From NCBI GenBank assembly GCA_030847615.1, contig JAUMIR010000005.1:170528596-170592595 (forward strand): 64,000 nt of DNA. The letters run 5' to 3'. Shown here piece after piece: positions 58,801-61,152 of the stretch; the stretch's first letter is position 1; each line of letters begins with the position of its first letter. Below the pieces are notes generated by a model. That model saw only the letters and a program-made list of their open reading frames with translations, was not told the DNA's origin and did not search any database. The position numbers were made by a program, and so were the translations under genes. The DNA comes from Gambelia wislizenii (lineage: Eukaryota > Chordata > Lepidosauria > Squamata > Crotaphytidae).

Positions 58801-60246
58801 AATAATGTTAAAACCTCAAAGAGTTAAACAGCCTGAGCAGACACCCCTGGTTTCAAGGTCCAAAGGCCATGTGAAACAATACAGCTTTGGTGCCCACATG
58901 ATTTTTTAAAGGGATGGAGCCAGGCTGACTTCCTTTGGCAGGGAGTTCCACAGATGGAGTGTTGCTACAAATAAAGCATTCTCACATGTACCAACCAACA
59001 TAGCCTCCTGGGGTGGTGAGACAAGCAAAAAAGATTTCCAATTTGGAACAGGGTCAAATGAGAGGAGATGGTCTTTCAGATAACCTGGTTCAAAGCCATT
59101 AAGGACCTAGCACCTTGATTTGACCTCAGAAGCCAATTTCTTTCAAAGCCAGTGATATATAGTTTCTAAAGCACACACCTGATTATAGTCTGGCTGCCTC
59201 ATTTTGCACTAGGTGTAGCTTCCAAACACTTTTCAAGGGCAGCTCCATGTAGATCATATTATAATAATCTAACTAAGAGGTAATTAAGACATGAACCCCA
59301 CTATGGTCAGAGCTGCCCTCCCTACGAAATAGCACAGCTGGTACACTAACCAAAGCTGGGCAAAGTAAAAACAGACCACAGTAGCTACATGGCCTTGCAG
59401 GAATAGTGAGGTTCAAAAGCATCCCCAAGTGATGAAGCTGATCTTCAGAGGGAGTGCAACCCCATCCTGAAGAGGCTGTAGCCCCAATCACAGGTTAGCT
59501 TTTCTATTGATTAACAGACCTCCCATCTTGCTTCAATTGACCCTCAATTTATTCACCCCCATCTAATCATTCACTGCATCCAGAGAACAATTCAGTGCAT
59601 TGATTGTAAAGAAGAAGTAGAGATGGATATCAACATACTGATGTTACCTGAACTGAAAACTCTGGATGACCTTTGCCAGCAGTTTCATACATGTGAAAAG
59701 CATAGGGGAGTAGTACTGAAGCCTGTAGGACACCACAGGTTAACGTTCAGGAGGCTGAACAACAGTCCCTCAGAACCATCGCCTGGGTATATTTAGCCAA
59801 GAAGGATCAGAAACACTTTAAAATAGTACCCTCAAGTCCCAAATCAGACTAATGTACCATGATCAATGATACTAAATGCTGTAGAATCAACAGAGATTCC
59901 TCTTGTCCAGTTCTGGTGCAGGTCATCAAGTAATGTTTGGGTAAAAAAAAAAATTAAATATCAAGTGACATTCTTTAATAAGGAACTTTACAAAATTTGT
60001 TAAGGGTTCTCAGAATTGCAGAACTGCTTTGGAAATTGACCATGTATCAGGCACAATATCATGAAGTAATAAGGACTTCACCTACCTGAGTAATGACTGG
60101 AGGAGGGCAGATATCAGTAGAAGTTGAACACAGTTTTGTATAGACGCAGCTCTTGCTGCCATCACACCAGACACATTCATATTGAGGATCAGCCGCAAGA
60201 CACAAGCTGCAGTCATCCCGACCATAGGAACAGCTGTATAATGTCA
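1114..60246 (-). CDS. PLXNB2: Plexin-B2, 19 internal exons (partial gene)
   Basis: Plexin-B2 is a single-pass plasma-membrane receptor for class 4 semaphorins. Its cytoplasmic split GAP domain acts on Rap/R-Ras-type GTPases, and its RBD binds Rho-family GTPases. Nineteen exons with canonical splice sites join in phase to 923 codons without a stop, in the order PSI3, IPT repeats, convertase site, transmembrane helix, GAP1, RBD, GAP2. The B2 assignment, against B1 or B3, rests on membrane-proximal blocks remembered as B2-specific: [19 protein letters not shown] and [20 protein letters not shown]. The cytoplasmic exons are almost identical to mammalian B2. Both ends of the gene are outside the window: the sema and PSI1-2 exons on one side, and the end of GAP2 with its second arginine and the PDZ ligand on the other. 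Introns are large and filled with transposons. Exons are listed separately. Confidence 0.95.
1275..3826 (-). other. PLXNB2 intron
   Basis: 2.55 kb between the two GAP2 exons. It holds a tRNA-derived SINE at about 2430-2625 and, at about 3430-3545, a stretch resembling the 3' end of an unclassified dispersed repeat (aagaagactgtgagcttc, then an AATAAAG). Otherwise no features recognised. Confidence 0.6.
2430..2625 (-). mobile_element. Sauria-type tRNA-derived SINE
   Basis: Read on the minus strand it has a tRNA-like head (tggtgtagtggtttgagtgt), a degenerate B-box region, a body with cttgggcaagtcacacactc, and a tail ending in the cttgaaggcatac module. The same family occurs at 46412-46655 and 50930-51495. 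It belongs to the squamate group known as Sauria SINEs, which share a 3' tail with Bov-B LINEs. Confidence 0.75.
3827..3981 (-). CDS. PLXNB2: PLXNB2 exon: start of second GAP half
   Basis: 155 nt. Two bases complete arginine 819, then codons 820-870. Acceptor ctacatttag, donor AAG/GTAAGA. It encodes [40 protein letters not shown] and [16 protein letters not shown].....E.........[17 protein letters not shown] is the conserved plexin block that opens the C-terminal GAP half. A 9.5-kb intron separates it from the RBD exons. Confidence 0.95.
4841..5056. mobile_element. Tigger/pogo-like MITE
   Basis: Terminal inverted repeats cagttgtcccttc (left) and gaagggacaattg (right), with a TA immediately before the left end. 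The interior has the family phrases gttttggttccacgacc, catggatacca and cttaagtcccattatat. The copy at 15010-15226 shares the same interior. Non-autonomous, with no coding capacity. Confidence 0.75.
5428..5628. mobile_element. Tigger/pogo-like MITE
   Basis: 201 bp with terminal repeats tagtgggccctccaggtctg and the reverse complement of cagtgggtccttcggatctg, flanked by TA on both sides (5426-5427 and 5629-5630). The ends match mammalian Tigger-type termini. Directly followed by a CCT/CTT microsatellite. Confidence 0.75.
5659..5699. repeat. (CCT/CTT)n microsatellite
   Basis: Forty bases of interrupted cct and ctt triplets. They produce a poly-serine and a poly-glutamate reading frame on the two strands, which are not genes. 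Confidence 0.9.
6990..7225 (-). mobile_element. CR1/L3-like LINE remnant
   Basis: Minus-strand translation contains [20 protein letters not shown], the decayed form of the [19 protein letters not shown] block near the C-terminus of CR1-type reverse transcriptases. The nucleotide phrases ccatgtcctgcttcactttt and gctgctccagtcccttgat are typical of antisense CR1. The sequence to its left (6860-6990) looks like a hAT-type terminal fragment. Confidence 0.6.
9285..9313. repeat. (CAT)n microsatellite
   Basis: About nine perfect cat/tca triplets, followed by a LINE/SINE-like tail phrase (ttcagccacaaaggatctc). Confidence 0.9.
11058..12290 (-). pseudogene. Non-LTR retrotransposon reverse transcriptase, decayed and 5'-truncated
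   Basis: Minus-strand frames encode the C-terminal part of a LINE reverse transcriptase: [20 protein letters not shown] (12093-12287), then, after stops, [80 protein letters not shown] and [19 protein letters not shown] (11377-11949). Several stops and frame shifts interrupt it, so it is dead. The 3' end, at the left, finishes in a GA-rich tail (11058-11072). I recognise the family from other vertebrate and invertebrate genomes but cannot name the clade safely. Its 3' end recurs at 55753-55809 and a fragment at 26055-26112. Confidence 0.8.
12355..12755 (+). mobile_element. L2-like LINE 3' end
   Basis: Contains ggtgaggacacaagagagaa, cagtggctgctcacactttg and ctttcctc...ttaagcaggcttt, ending in gctgccttgggtcccactct and an ataaataaatt tail. 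Two other copies (16600-16985, 30445-30720) share this layout. It is a 3'-terminal segment of an abundant reptile LINE, probably of the L2 clade. Confidence 0.65.
13317..13400 (-). mobile_element. CR1 LINE 3'-tail fragment
   Basis: agaatcaaagagttggaaga and gaccacaagggccatccagt followed by ccaaccccctgccatgcagg are the antisense of the CR1 3' end (compare 49500-49573). About 85 bp, severely 5'-truncated. It ends about 50 bp from the donor side of the RBD exon at 13450-13534. Confidence 0.75.
13450..13534 (-). CDS. PLXNB2: PLXNB2 exon: end of Rho-GTPase-binding domain
   Basis: 85 nt, codons 791-818 plus one base. Acceptor gttttctttaag, donor GAAA/GTAAGT. It reads [20 protein letters not shown] then HQQDMPGE. 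It closes the RBD and enters the loop to the second GAP half. A truncated CR1 retroposon fragment ends only about 50 bp downstream of the donor, at 13317-13400. Confidence 0.95.
13535..14448 (-). other. PLXNB2 intron
   Basis: 914 bp. About 13690-13810 resembles a degenerate hairpin repeat (accacaactcccagaaaaca). Otherwise no recognisable feature. Confidence 0.55.
14449..14549 (-). CDS. PLXNB2: PLXNB2 exon: Rho-GTPase-binding domain, middle
   Basis: 101 nt. Two bases complete glutamate 757, then codons 758-790. Acceptor gttccatag, donor AAT/GTAAGG. It encodes [20 protein letters not shown] and [13 protein letters not shown], the central strands of the ubiquitin-like fold. LSDLD.TS...G.WKR.NTL.HY is invariant in plexins. 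It lies 0.9 kb from the next exon. Confidence 0.95.
14680..14709. repeat. (AAAT)n microsatellite
   Basis: Seven near-perfect aaat/taaa units. Confidence 0.9.
15010..15226. mobile_element. Tigger/pogo-like MITE with TA target duplication
   Basis: 217 bp bounded by TA on both sides (15008-15009, 15227-15228). Terminal repeats cagtgggcccctgacatcc and the reverse complement of ggataaagagggctgactg. Interior shares ggtttggttcca, catggatacca and aagtcccattatata with 4841-5056. A clean non-autonomous pogo-type element. Confidence 0.85.
15395..15570 (+). mobile_element. 5S rRNA-derived SINE, internally deleted
   Basis: It keeps a stub of the 5S head (ctaagcagggtcaccaatga, atactaggtgctataggcta), the body ttcagaggaaggaagtggca and the tail ggtgacttgaaggcacagac. 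The part of the 5S region that carries the internal promoter is largely missing compared with the full copy at 22441-22675. Confidence 0.75.
15747..15903 (-). CDS. PLXNB2: PLXNB2 exon: Rho-GTPase-binding domain, first part
   Basis: 157 nt, codons 705-756 plus one base. Acceptor ctctccag, donor CTCG/GTACGT. It encodes [40 protein letters not shown] and [12 protein letters not shown]. This ubiquitin-like RBD binds Rac/Rnd-type GTPases in B plexins. The CDTI.QVKEKI.D..Y motif is conserved across the family. Confidence 0.95.
16600..16985 (+). mobile_element. L2-like LINE 3' end
   Basis: Contains ggagttcttagcggctgctc, ccagactttggaactacctc and ctgctaagtgaaaactatcc, a T-rich 3' UTR, and gggaaaaggtaggatataaa with an ATGAAATAA-type tail. 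Same layout as 12355-12755. Confidence 0.65.
17585..17700. repeat. Degenerate short hairpin element
   Basis: ctggtgttctccagatgtac and actctcaaccaatatagcca are mirrored by ggctatattgg-like and gttatagtctaaaatgag segments. This resembles the ccagatg-ttggactacaactc hairpin family seen also at 47735-47835 and 54395-54515. Confidence 0.5.
18867..19140 (+). mobile_element. tRNA-derived SINE with polymerase III boxes
   Basis: Starts ggagccctggtggcgcagtg. The A box is tggcgcagtgg (about 18876-18886) and the B box is gttcgattcc (18921-18930). Body ccttccatcctttcgtaggt and ggggggcaattagctaacac, then ttgtaagccgctctgatagc and an (ATAA)n tail. A second, reversed copy lies at 52434-52655. Typical of squamate genomes. 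Confidence 0.85.
20184..20415 (+). repeat. Three-copy minisatellite, 80-86 bp unit
   Basis: Units begin at 20184, 20264 and 20350 with acaacc(a/g)agccttcccca, each followed by tggtgtct and caggaagctaaaagg. The first interval is 80 bp and the second 86 bp, with a gain of atacat. The third unit is cut short. The unit resembles the end of a hAT-like hairpin repeat. Confidence 0.85.
21251..21397 (-). CDS. PLXNB2: PLXNB2 exon: linker from GAP1 into the RBD
   Basis: 147 nt, codons 656-704, phase 0 at both ends. Acceptor attttgacag, donor CTG/GTACAT (a GTAC donor, weaker than the others). It reads [40 protein letters not shown] and [25 protein letters not shown] is a hallmark of all plexins. The end enters the Rho-GTPase-binding domain. 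Confidence 0.95.
21398..21858 (-). other. PLXNB2 intron
   Basis: 461 bp between two GAP exons. About 21740-21830 resembles the degenerate hairpin repeat family (gagggttctgaaaactgtag). Otherwise no feature seen. Confidence 0.55.
21859..21925 (-). CDS. PLXNB2: PLXNB2 exon: short GAP exon after the arginine pair
   Basis: 67 nt, the smallest exon here. One base completes arginine 633, then codons 634-655. Acceptor ttattgcag, donor AAG/GTAAAG. It encodes [20 protein letters not shown] then LK. This helix follows the catalytic arginine pair and is invariant or nearly so among B-class plexins. Flanked by introns of 1.7 kb and 461 bp. Confidence 0.95.
22085..22240 (+). mobile_element. MIR-like old tRNA SINE
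   Basis: atatggcatagtggttactg resembles a tRNA A-box head. ctcacaaggtggctgggagg ataaat resembles the 3' part of amniote MIR/CORE-type SINEs. Diverged, so boundaries are approximate. Confidence 0.5.
22441..22675 (+). mobile_element. 5S rRNA-derived SINE (5S-Sauria type)
   Basis: The first ~115 bp align by eye to vertebrate 5S rRNA: ggtctcatcttggaagctaa, acagagtcagccctggtcac, tacttggatgggagactgcc and ataccaggttctgtaggct, including the internal A-box and C-box control regions. A SINE body follows (gaacaggcaaaaccacctca) and a tail ggggtcaccataagtcaact...cttgaaggcacagac. It is not a functional 5S gene: the head carries many substitutions and the sequence runs on without a T-run terminator. Confidence 0.85.
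23634..23815 (-). CDS. PLXNB2: PLXNB2 exon: GAP segment ending at the first arginine finger
   Basis: 182 nt, codons 573-632 plus two bases. Acceptor tttgtgtag, donor AG/GTAGGG. Blocks are [40 protein letters not shown], and [12 protein letters not shown]. The last two arginines (632 and 633) are the first catalytic pair of the RasGAP-like domain; mutating the equivalent residues in other plexins abolishes GAP activity. Codon 633 is split by the intron. Confidence 0.95.
23816..24680 (-). other. PLXNB2 intron
   Basis: 865 bp, AT-rich. No repeat or other feature recognised. Confidence 0.6.
24681..24910 (-). CDS. PLXNB2: PLXNB2 exon: first GAP segment (N-terminal part)
   Basis: 230 nt. Two bases complete aspartate 496, then codons 497-572. 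Acceptor cttgttgtag, donor ACT/GTGAGT. It encodes [55 protein letters not shown] and [17 protein letters not shown]. This is the start of the conserved cytoplasmic plexin GAP fold. A 6.4-kb intron full of repeats separates it from the juxtamembrane exon. Confidence 0.96.
26055..26112 (+). mobile_element. LINE fragment related to 11058-12290
   Basis: gggcagggcatgtttctagg atggaggaccatcacctccc is the sense version of 11450-11500 and translates to [14 protein letters not shown]. About 58 bp, internal to the LINE reverse-transcriptase C-terminus. Confidence 0.65.
26173..26217. repeat. (GAA)n/(GAAA)n microsatellite
   Basis: aatgaagaagaagaagaaag then gaaagaaagaaagaa, just after the LINE fragment. 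Confidence 0.85.
27391..27897 (-). mobile_element. CR1 LINE, 3' end
   Basis: The minus-strand frame at 27493-27801 encodes [40 protein letters not shown] and [20 protein letters not shown], the C-terminal end of CR1 ORF2. To the right, antisense tggacacagtattccaggtg corresponds to the upstream [10 protein letters not shown] block. The left end carries the CR1 tail (atagaatcatgg). 5'-truncated and inactive. Confidence 0.85.
28050..28260 (-). mobile_element. L2-clade LINE fragment
   Basis: gggaaagagttctacagcct, ggatgcagccactgagaagg and tcctctcatctgtcctgccc recur in the antisense L2 fragment at 58680-59945 (around 58930-58990). It is the antisense of an L2-type 3' region. Sequence to about 28565 may continue as another LINE tail. 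Confidence 0.6.
30445..30720 (+). mobile_element. L2-like LINE 3' end
   Basis: Contains gaggacacatgagagggtcc, ttaggctctggaacttcttt and ctgctctccttcgctgtcag, then a T-rich 3' UTR. Same layout as 12355-12755 and 16600-16985. Confidence 0.6.
31297..31397 (-). CDS. PLXNB2: PLXNB2 exon: juxtamembrane coiled segment
   Basis: 101 nt. It completes codon 462, then codons 463-495 plus one base. Acceptor ttccttatag, donor ACAG/GTATGA. It reads [20 protein letters not shown], then [13 protein letters not shown]. This charged, heptad-like helix is the plexin juxtamembrane segment, known from structures to form a coiled-coil dimer that controls GAP activity. Essentially identical to mammalian plexin-B2. 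Confidence 0.96.
31398..32856 (-). other. PLXNB2 intron
   Basis: 1.46 kb between juxtamembrane and transmembrane exons. A short (AAC)n run lies near 32160-32180. No transposon recognised. Confidence 0.6.
32857..32993 (-). CDS. PLXNB2: PLXNB2 exon: transmembrane helix
   Basis: 137 nt, codons 417-461 plus two bases of an arginine codon. Acceptor ttatctag, donor AG/GTAATA. It encodes [14 protein letters not shown], then VSDVPLNL and an uninterrupted hydrophobic stretch at about codons 439-461 ([20 protein letters not shown] and YFY), followed by basic residues. That gives a type I orientation with the arginine-lysine stop-transfer on the cytosolic side. A proline pair inside the helix is also usual for this family. 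Confidence 0.96.
34503..34668. repeat. (TAAC)n, hairpin remnant and (AAAT)n cluster
   Basis: actaactaactaactaacta at 34503-34526. Then gggctgcaactgccacgatc and gatgggagctgcagttctac form an imperfect inverted repeat. Then ccttgggtcccaccccagga and (AAAT)n at 34639-34668, the typical tail of an L2-like element. Confidence 0.6.
35207..35243. repeat. (GT)n microsatellite
   Basis: About 37 bp of gt repeats with one gc interruption. Confidence 0.95.
35594..35770 (-). CDS. PLXNB2: PLXNB2 exon: last IPT and convertase cleavage site
   Basis: 177 nt, codons 358-416, phase 0 at both ends. Acceptor tctgtctag, donor ATT/GTATGT. It reads [39 protein letters not shown] and [20 protein letters not shown]403-Q-K-R406 followed by D is a furin-type site. 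B-class plexins are known to be cut by subtilisin-like proprotein convertases in this membrane-proximal region, leaving a two-chain receptor. This block is one of the best discriminators for the B2 paralogue. Confidence 0.96.
35771..36278 (-). other. PLXNB2 intron
   Basis: 508 bp. The 102-codon open frame on the plus strand (35961-36269) matches nothing and is AT-rich chance sequence. No repeat recognised. Confidence 0.55.
36279..36491 (-). CDS. PLXNB2: PLXNB2 exon: end of IPT3, start of last IPT
   Basis: 213 nt, codons 287-357, phase 0 at both ends. Acceptor attttttag, donor AAG/GTAAGT. Key blocks are [30 protein letters not shown], then [20 protein letters not shown]. The DPTF element marks the entry into the last IPT-like repeat before the membrane. 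Two N-glycosylation sequons (N-D-T, N-F-T) agree with extracellular location. It strongly resembles mammalian plexin-B2 here. Confidence 0.95.
36728..36860 (-). CDS. PLXNB2: PLXNB2 exon: IPT3 with a basic RKRR motif
   Basis: 133 nt. It completes codon 242 (serine), then codons 243-286. Acceptor atatttcag, donor AAG/GTAAAA. It encodes [20 protein letters not shown], a standard IPT start with an N-I-T sequon. A loop follows with [14 protein letters not shown] (273-286). The R-K-R-R at 276-279 fits a furin consensus and is not something I recall in mammalian plexin-B2 at this position. A short 236-bp intron separates it from the next exon. Confidence 0.94.
36974..38282 (+). mobile_element. mariner-family DNA transposon, full-length but dead
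   Basis: 1.3 kb with terminal inverted repeats: left caaggtctattaaataatga, right (reverse complement) tgaggtctgtctattaaata. The left end appears to lack four bases (tgtc). A TA precedes the left end; the right TA has decayed. The transposase pseudogene fills the interior. Mariners usually arrive in vertebrates by horizontal transfer. The copy lies in sense opposite to PLXNB2. Confidence 0.85.
37156..38216 (+). pseudogene. mariner transposase, inactivated
   Basis: Starts [18 protein letters not shown], then helix-turn-helix blocks [20 protein letters not shown] and [20 protein letters not shown]. Catalytic-domain landmarks are visible: [41 protein letters not shown] and [13 protein letters not shown]. 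The end is readable only after a frame shift ([24 protein letters not shown]). In-frame stops occur at 37348, near 37400 and 37413, and at 37672; a poly-T insertion lies near 37760. Length fits the usual ~345 residues. Not able to encode an active enzyme. Confidence 0.9.
39584..40158. mobile_element. Non-autonomous DNA transposon with TATACGGG-type ends
   Basis: Left end agggtctagtctatacgggc; the reverse complement of the right end is ccaggtcttatctatacagg. These are imperfect inverted repeats about 575 bp apart. No coding frame of note. The ends resemble those of the element at 62634-63550 (ggtcatttacacgggcaaat). Superfamily unclear, possibly PIF/Harbinger or hAT; the target duplication could not be fixed. 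Confidence 0.55.
40198..40380 (+). repeat. Dispersed repeat with ggtctg-cagtctaaggcagc tail
   Basis: Ends in gatggaccaatggtctggtt then cagtctaaggcagcttctta tg, a phrase I know as a common 3' end of reptile and bird interspersed repeats. At 6410-6470 a related head phrase (agccatgttgcatcagacca) occurs. Not classified further. Confidence 0.45.
40431..40813. mobile_element. GC-rich element with Tigger-like ends and internal tandem duplication
   Basis: Ends tagtcatcccttcc and the reverse complement of cagtcgtcccttcat, the latter followed by TA (40814-40815). Inside, two ~77-bp copies in tandem each contain gagcctgc(a/t)ggcttt, ggcttggatgggggg and gaggtgagtcgccacccccc. Each copy folds on itself (ttggatgggggg against ccccccatccaa-type partners). 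GC content is far above the flanks. Non-coding; overlapping open frames on both strands are by-products of the repeat. Confidence 0.65.
41083..41253 (-). CDS. PLXNB2: PLXNB2 exon: end of IPT2, start of IPT3
   Basis: 171 nt. It completes codon 185, then codons 186-241 plus two bases. Acceptor cctttttcttag, donor AG/GTAATG. It reads [20 protein letters not shown], then the closing strand [20 protein letters not shown], which ends IPT2 and opens IPT3. It contains an N-K-T glycosylation sequon. Phase matches both neighbours. Confidence 0.94.
41254..43854 (-). other. PLXNB2 intron
   Basis: 2.6 kb. An (AAAT)n run lies at 41264-41292. A cryptic GTAAGT donor at 42651-42656 does not belong to an exon, as explained under rejected items. 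No transposon recognised. Confidence 0.6.
43855..43991 (-). CDS. PLXNB2: PLXNB2 exon: second IPT repeat
   Basis: 137 nt, codons 140-184 plus two bases. Acceptor ccatcacag, donor GT/GTAAGT. It encodes [30 protein letters not shown] and YLDHEPCRV, a textbook IPT start. The split valine codon joins directly to the exon at 41083-41253, so no additional exon is needed between them. Part of the extracellular stalk. Confidence 0.94.
44407..44551. mobile_element. Hairpin MITE-like element, 54-bp arms
   Basis: Left arm 44407-44460 and right arm 44498-44551 are near-perfect reverse complements (cattgtgactttgattcaac, ttgcccaccttgtga), with a 37-nt spacer. The outermost bases are cccatt(g/t)cacccc. No target duplication could be fixed. 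Superfamily unknown. Confidence 0.75.
45031..45075. repeat. (TACA)n/(TATC)n compound microsatellite
   Basis: tatatacatacatacatacc followed by tatctatctatctataaa. Confidence 0.9.
46412..46655 (-). mobile_element. Sauria-type tRNA-derived SINE
   Basis: Antisense copy with agattcgaaccctggtctcc (reverse complement of a polymerase III B box), cttgcccaaggtcacccagt, and at its left end the ttcaagtcatttccgactta tggtgaccct tail. The right end holds the tRNA-like head (agagagccagcgtggtgcac reversed). One of the better preserved copies in the window. Confidence 0.85.
47735..47835. repeat. Short hairpin element, hAT-MITE-like
   Basis: gtccagaaggtgtggaactg caactctcagcatt is mirrored by gggaattgtagttcaacaat atctggagggtgg across a spacer of about 35 bp. 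Same degenerate family as 17585 and 54395. Confidence 0.55.
49005..49573 (+). mobile_element. CR1 LINE, 3' end
   Basis: Plus-strand frames encode [40 protein letters not shown] and [19 protein letters not shown] (frame 1), then [40 protein letters not shown] and [20 protein letters not shown] (frame 2, after a frame shift near 49215). It ends [12 protein letters not shown] and the CR1 tail ttctatgattc. 5'-truncated and inactive. Confidence 0.88.
50930..51124 (-). mobile_element. Sauria-type SINE, left part (split by palindrome)
   Basis: Left portion of an antisense SINE: gtgtgccttcaagttgtttc, then ttcagagggggtttgccatt, and up to ggtctccagagtcata. It resumes at 51457 (tagtccaactcccaaactac, to about 51495). 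The break falls exactly at the palindrome 51125-51456, so the SINE was there first. Confidence 0.85.
51125..51456. mobile_element. 331-bp near-perfect CpG-rich palindrome inserted in a SINE
   Basis: Arms 51125-51282 and 51298-51455 are reverse complements with only two mismatches by eye in 158 bp. The central ~15 bases partly pair as well. Ends read ggagattttcagacctgcca and its complement. TA flanks both sides (51123-51124, 51457-51458), fitting a TA target duplication; the right end has one extra C. The interior is strikingly CpG-rich (ccgcgcgagcag, ctgctgcgcggc, ctctcgcgaaaccgtccg), unlike the AT-rich intron. No coding frame. Reads as a young foldback transposon or hairpin MITE of unknown superfamily. 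Confidence 0.8.
51457..51495 (-). mobile_element. Sauria-type SINE, right part
   Basis: tagtccaactcccaaactac taca ccatgttggttctc is the tRNA-derived head end (antisense) of the SINE that starts at 50930. It follows directly on the palindrome. Confidence 0.8.
52434..52655 (-). mobile_element. tRNA-derived SINE (same family as 18867)
   Basis: Antisense: it ends at the right with the complement of ggagccctggtggtgcagtg (A box) and carries the family body (ttgccccccacaagctggat, gaaaggatggaaggctgagt). The left end has a tagcaatagcaatagcac tail. The tail differs from the copy at 18867, so these may be two subfamilies. Confidence 0.85.
52777..52826. repeat. (TG)n-(TA)n microsatellite
   Basis: gtgtgtatgtatgtgtatat followed by about 14 TA units. 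Confidence 0.95.
53139..53367 (-). mobile_element. 5S rRNA-derived SINE
   Basis: Antisense copy: ggtggtctcctgcccaagta ctaaccagggttgaccctgc ttagcttccaagatcagatg is the complement of the 5S C-box and A-box region. The body tttcatagggttttcttagg and tail gtgccttcaagttgcctgtt lie to the left. A hAT-type hairpin follows at 53376, with its target duplication at the edge. Confidence 0.85.
53376..53611. mobile_element. hAT-type hairpin MITE with 8-bp target duplication
   Basis: 236 bp. Ends cagtggttctcaacctgtgg and (reverse complement) caatgattctcaacctgtgg, the hallmark of Charlie-like hAT elements. Flanking octamers gctcatag (53368-53375) and gctcacag (53612-53619) match at 7 of 8 positions. The arms are complementary over most of the length (tgttggactacagttcccag, gaggctgt), giving a full foldback with a short spacer near 53490. 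Confidence 0.88.
54395..54515. repeat. Short hairpin element, hAT-MITE-like
   Basis: acctttttggattactactc tccgaatccc is mirrored by gggattttgggtattgtagc cttccaaagt around ccagacagccaggccagtag. Degenerate member of the same family as 47735-47835. Confidence 0.55.
55460..55568 (-). CDS. PLXNB2: PLXNB2 exon: end of IPT1
   Basis: 109 nt. One base completes split codon 103 (lysine), followed by codons 104-139. Acceptor tttccaactag, donor CAG/GTGAGC. It reads [20 protein letters not shown] and closes with the IPT terminal strand VQFTYQ. The next exon begins DPEPTGI, the usual linker into the second IPT repeat. An 11.5-kb intron follows, the longest in the window. Confidence 0.94.
55569..57264 (-). 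other. PLXNB2 intron
   Basis: 1.7 kb. It holds the 57-bp LINE tail insertion (55753-55809). 56390-56770 is a GC-richer stretch with a 180-codon open frame that matches no family. The rest shows nothing recognisable. Confidence 0.6.
55753..55809 (-). mobile_element. 57-bp LINE 3'-end insertion with 14-bp target duplication
   Basis: The block ggcttttcttcgcaaacgaa gattcaggaaggactcatcc matches the 3' end of the LINE at 11073-11112 with few differences, preceded by a (TC)n run, which is its GA-type tail on the minus strand. The flanks carry a perfect direct repeat, atccatatttactc, at 55739-55752 and 55810-55823. This is a target-primed insertion that stopped after about 40 bases of element. Confidence 0.88.
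57265..57413 (-). CDS. PLXNB2: PLXNB2 exon: first IPT/TIG repeat
   Basis: 149 nt, codons 54-102 plus two bases. Acceptor ttttctag, donor AA/GTAAGT. It reads [20 protein letters not shown], the standard start of an IPT immunoglobulin-like fold (P-x-x-GPLSGG-x-x-LTI-x-G-x-N-L), then a segment with [16 protein letters not shown]. The extracellular IPT stalk holds the sema domain in the ring-shaped receptor ectodomain. Start and end phases fit the neighbouring exons exactly. Confidence 0.94.
57414..60085 (-). other. PLXNB2 intron
   Basis: 2.7 kb. Most of it is an antisense L2 LINE (58680-59945). 57600-58050 is GC-richer, beginning gggctcatctacatgagcc; it may be a DNA-transposon remnant, but no partner end was found. 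Confidence 0.6.
58680..59945 (-). mobile_element. L2-clade LINE, 3' half, antisense to window
   Basis: Matches by eye a long antisense L2 repeat common in reptiles: ttccaaacacttttcaaggg cagctccatgtagatcatat, aatctaactaagaggtaatt aagacatgaac, ccatcttgcttcaattgacc, ccatgatcaatgatactaaa tgctg, ctcttgtccagttctggtgc. The last corresponds, on the minus strand, to the DISAAFDT region of the L2 reverse transcriptase. The left end finishes in tatttatttatttac (an AAAT-type tail on the minus strand). Heavily mutated, with no intact frame. It is the longest retroelement in the window. Confidence 0.7.
60086..60246 (-). CDS. PLXNB2: PLXNB2 exon: third PSI domain and start of IPT1
   Basis: 161 nt, codons 1-53, entered with two bases of a split codon and ending in phase 0. 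Acceptor is tttttatag and donor is CAG/GTAGGT. It encodes a cysteine-rich PSI module with eight cysteines (codons 5, 12, 15, 24, 27, 33, 39, 46) around [14 protein letters not shown] and [11 protein letters not shown]. Then comes CPPPVITQ, the typical entry into the first IPT repeat. In plexins this module links the sema head to the IPT stalk. It is the most 5' coding exon found. The preceding intron is at least 3.7 kb and runs past the window end. Confidence 0.95.
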
Positions 60247-60859
60247 CTATAAAAAAATTACAAACACACCATACACATTTGTCTCAAGGCAGTTACTGCT
60301 CCATGTTTCAAAACAACTCAAAGCTTACATAAAGCATGGTGTGTCCTCGCTGGATAAGCATTATTATGATATGTGTATGGTCAAGAGACAAGCACCATTT
60401 CCTGTTTTCAATAGATCAAAAGTATAAGTCCATTTATAACTGAAAATTTGCAGCCACCTGGTGTGAAAGCAAGCAAAGCCGCAAATGTAGTCATGTGTTC
60501 CAAGTATTAATAACTTTACATTAGTCAAAGCCAGCTTTGACTATTAGGATAATCGTCCCCTTTAGAATAGTGCACACTATTCTAAAGATGGGGGTGAATA
60601 AAACAGCTGGCAATCCAAGAAGTGACAAAGATAACAAACAAAGCAAAATAATGAGAACTAATAAAATAAAATAAATAAAATAAAATAAATAATGAGAACT
60701 GGAGCAAAATACTGGACTTTAGTGTATTTTTAGAAGGTTTAGTGGACAGGCAATGTTCAGGCAGATTGACTAGCACATCTGAGGCTGGGAAAAGCTTCCT
60801 CAGGACCAAACTGGGTACAGAGAATAATGTAATTTGCATTATTGCTGTTTTATTATTAT

Positions 60860-60915
60860 ATTATTGCCACTTTGGGTCCCATTTTGGGAAAAAGGCGGGG
60901 CATAAATCAAATGTT
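60860..60915 (+). mobile_element. L2-like LINE tail fragment
   Basis: ttgccactttgggtcccatt ttgggaaaaaggcggggcat aaatcaaat is the typical terminal phrase of these elements (compare 12700 and 34610). Confidence 0.55.
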
Positions 60916-61128
60916 TTGCCTTTACTTGTAGTACAGGTGATAAATATTGTTGTTAAATTTATGACAGATGTTTGCTTTAAAGCAGGGGCAGTCAAATTCT
61001 GCAAGTCCAGAGGGCTTATATCTCTAAAAACACACAGAGGGATACAACATCCCACTGCCAACTCCATCACCAATTTTGCTGTCAAAATTTGGTAATGCAG
61101 TAGCAAAAGGGCAACATTTTCTGTTTAA

Positions 61129-61152
61129 ACACACAAACACACACACACACAC
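61129..61152. repeat. (AC)n microsatellite
   Basis: acacacaaacacacacacac acac. Confidence 0.9.
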
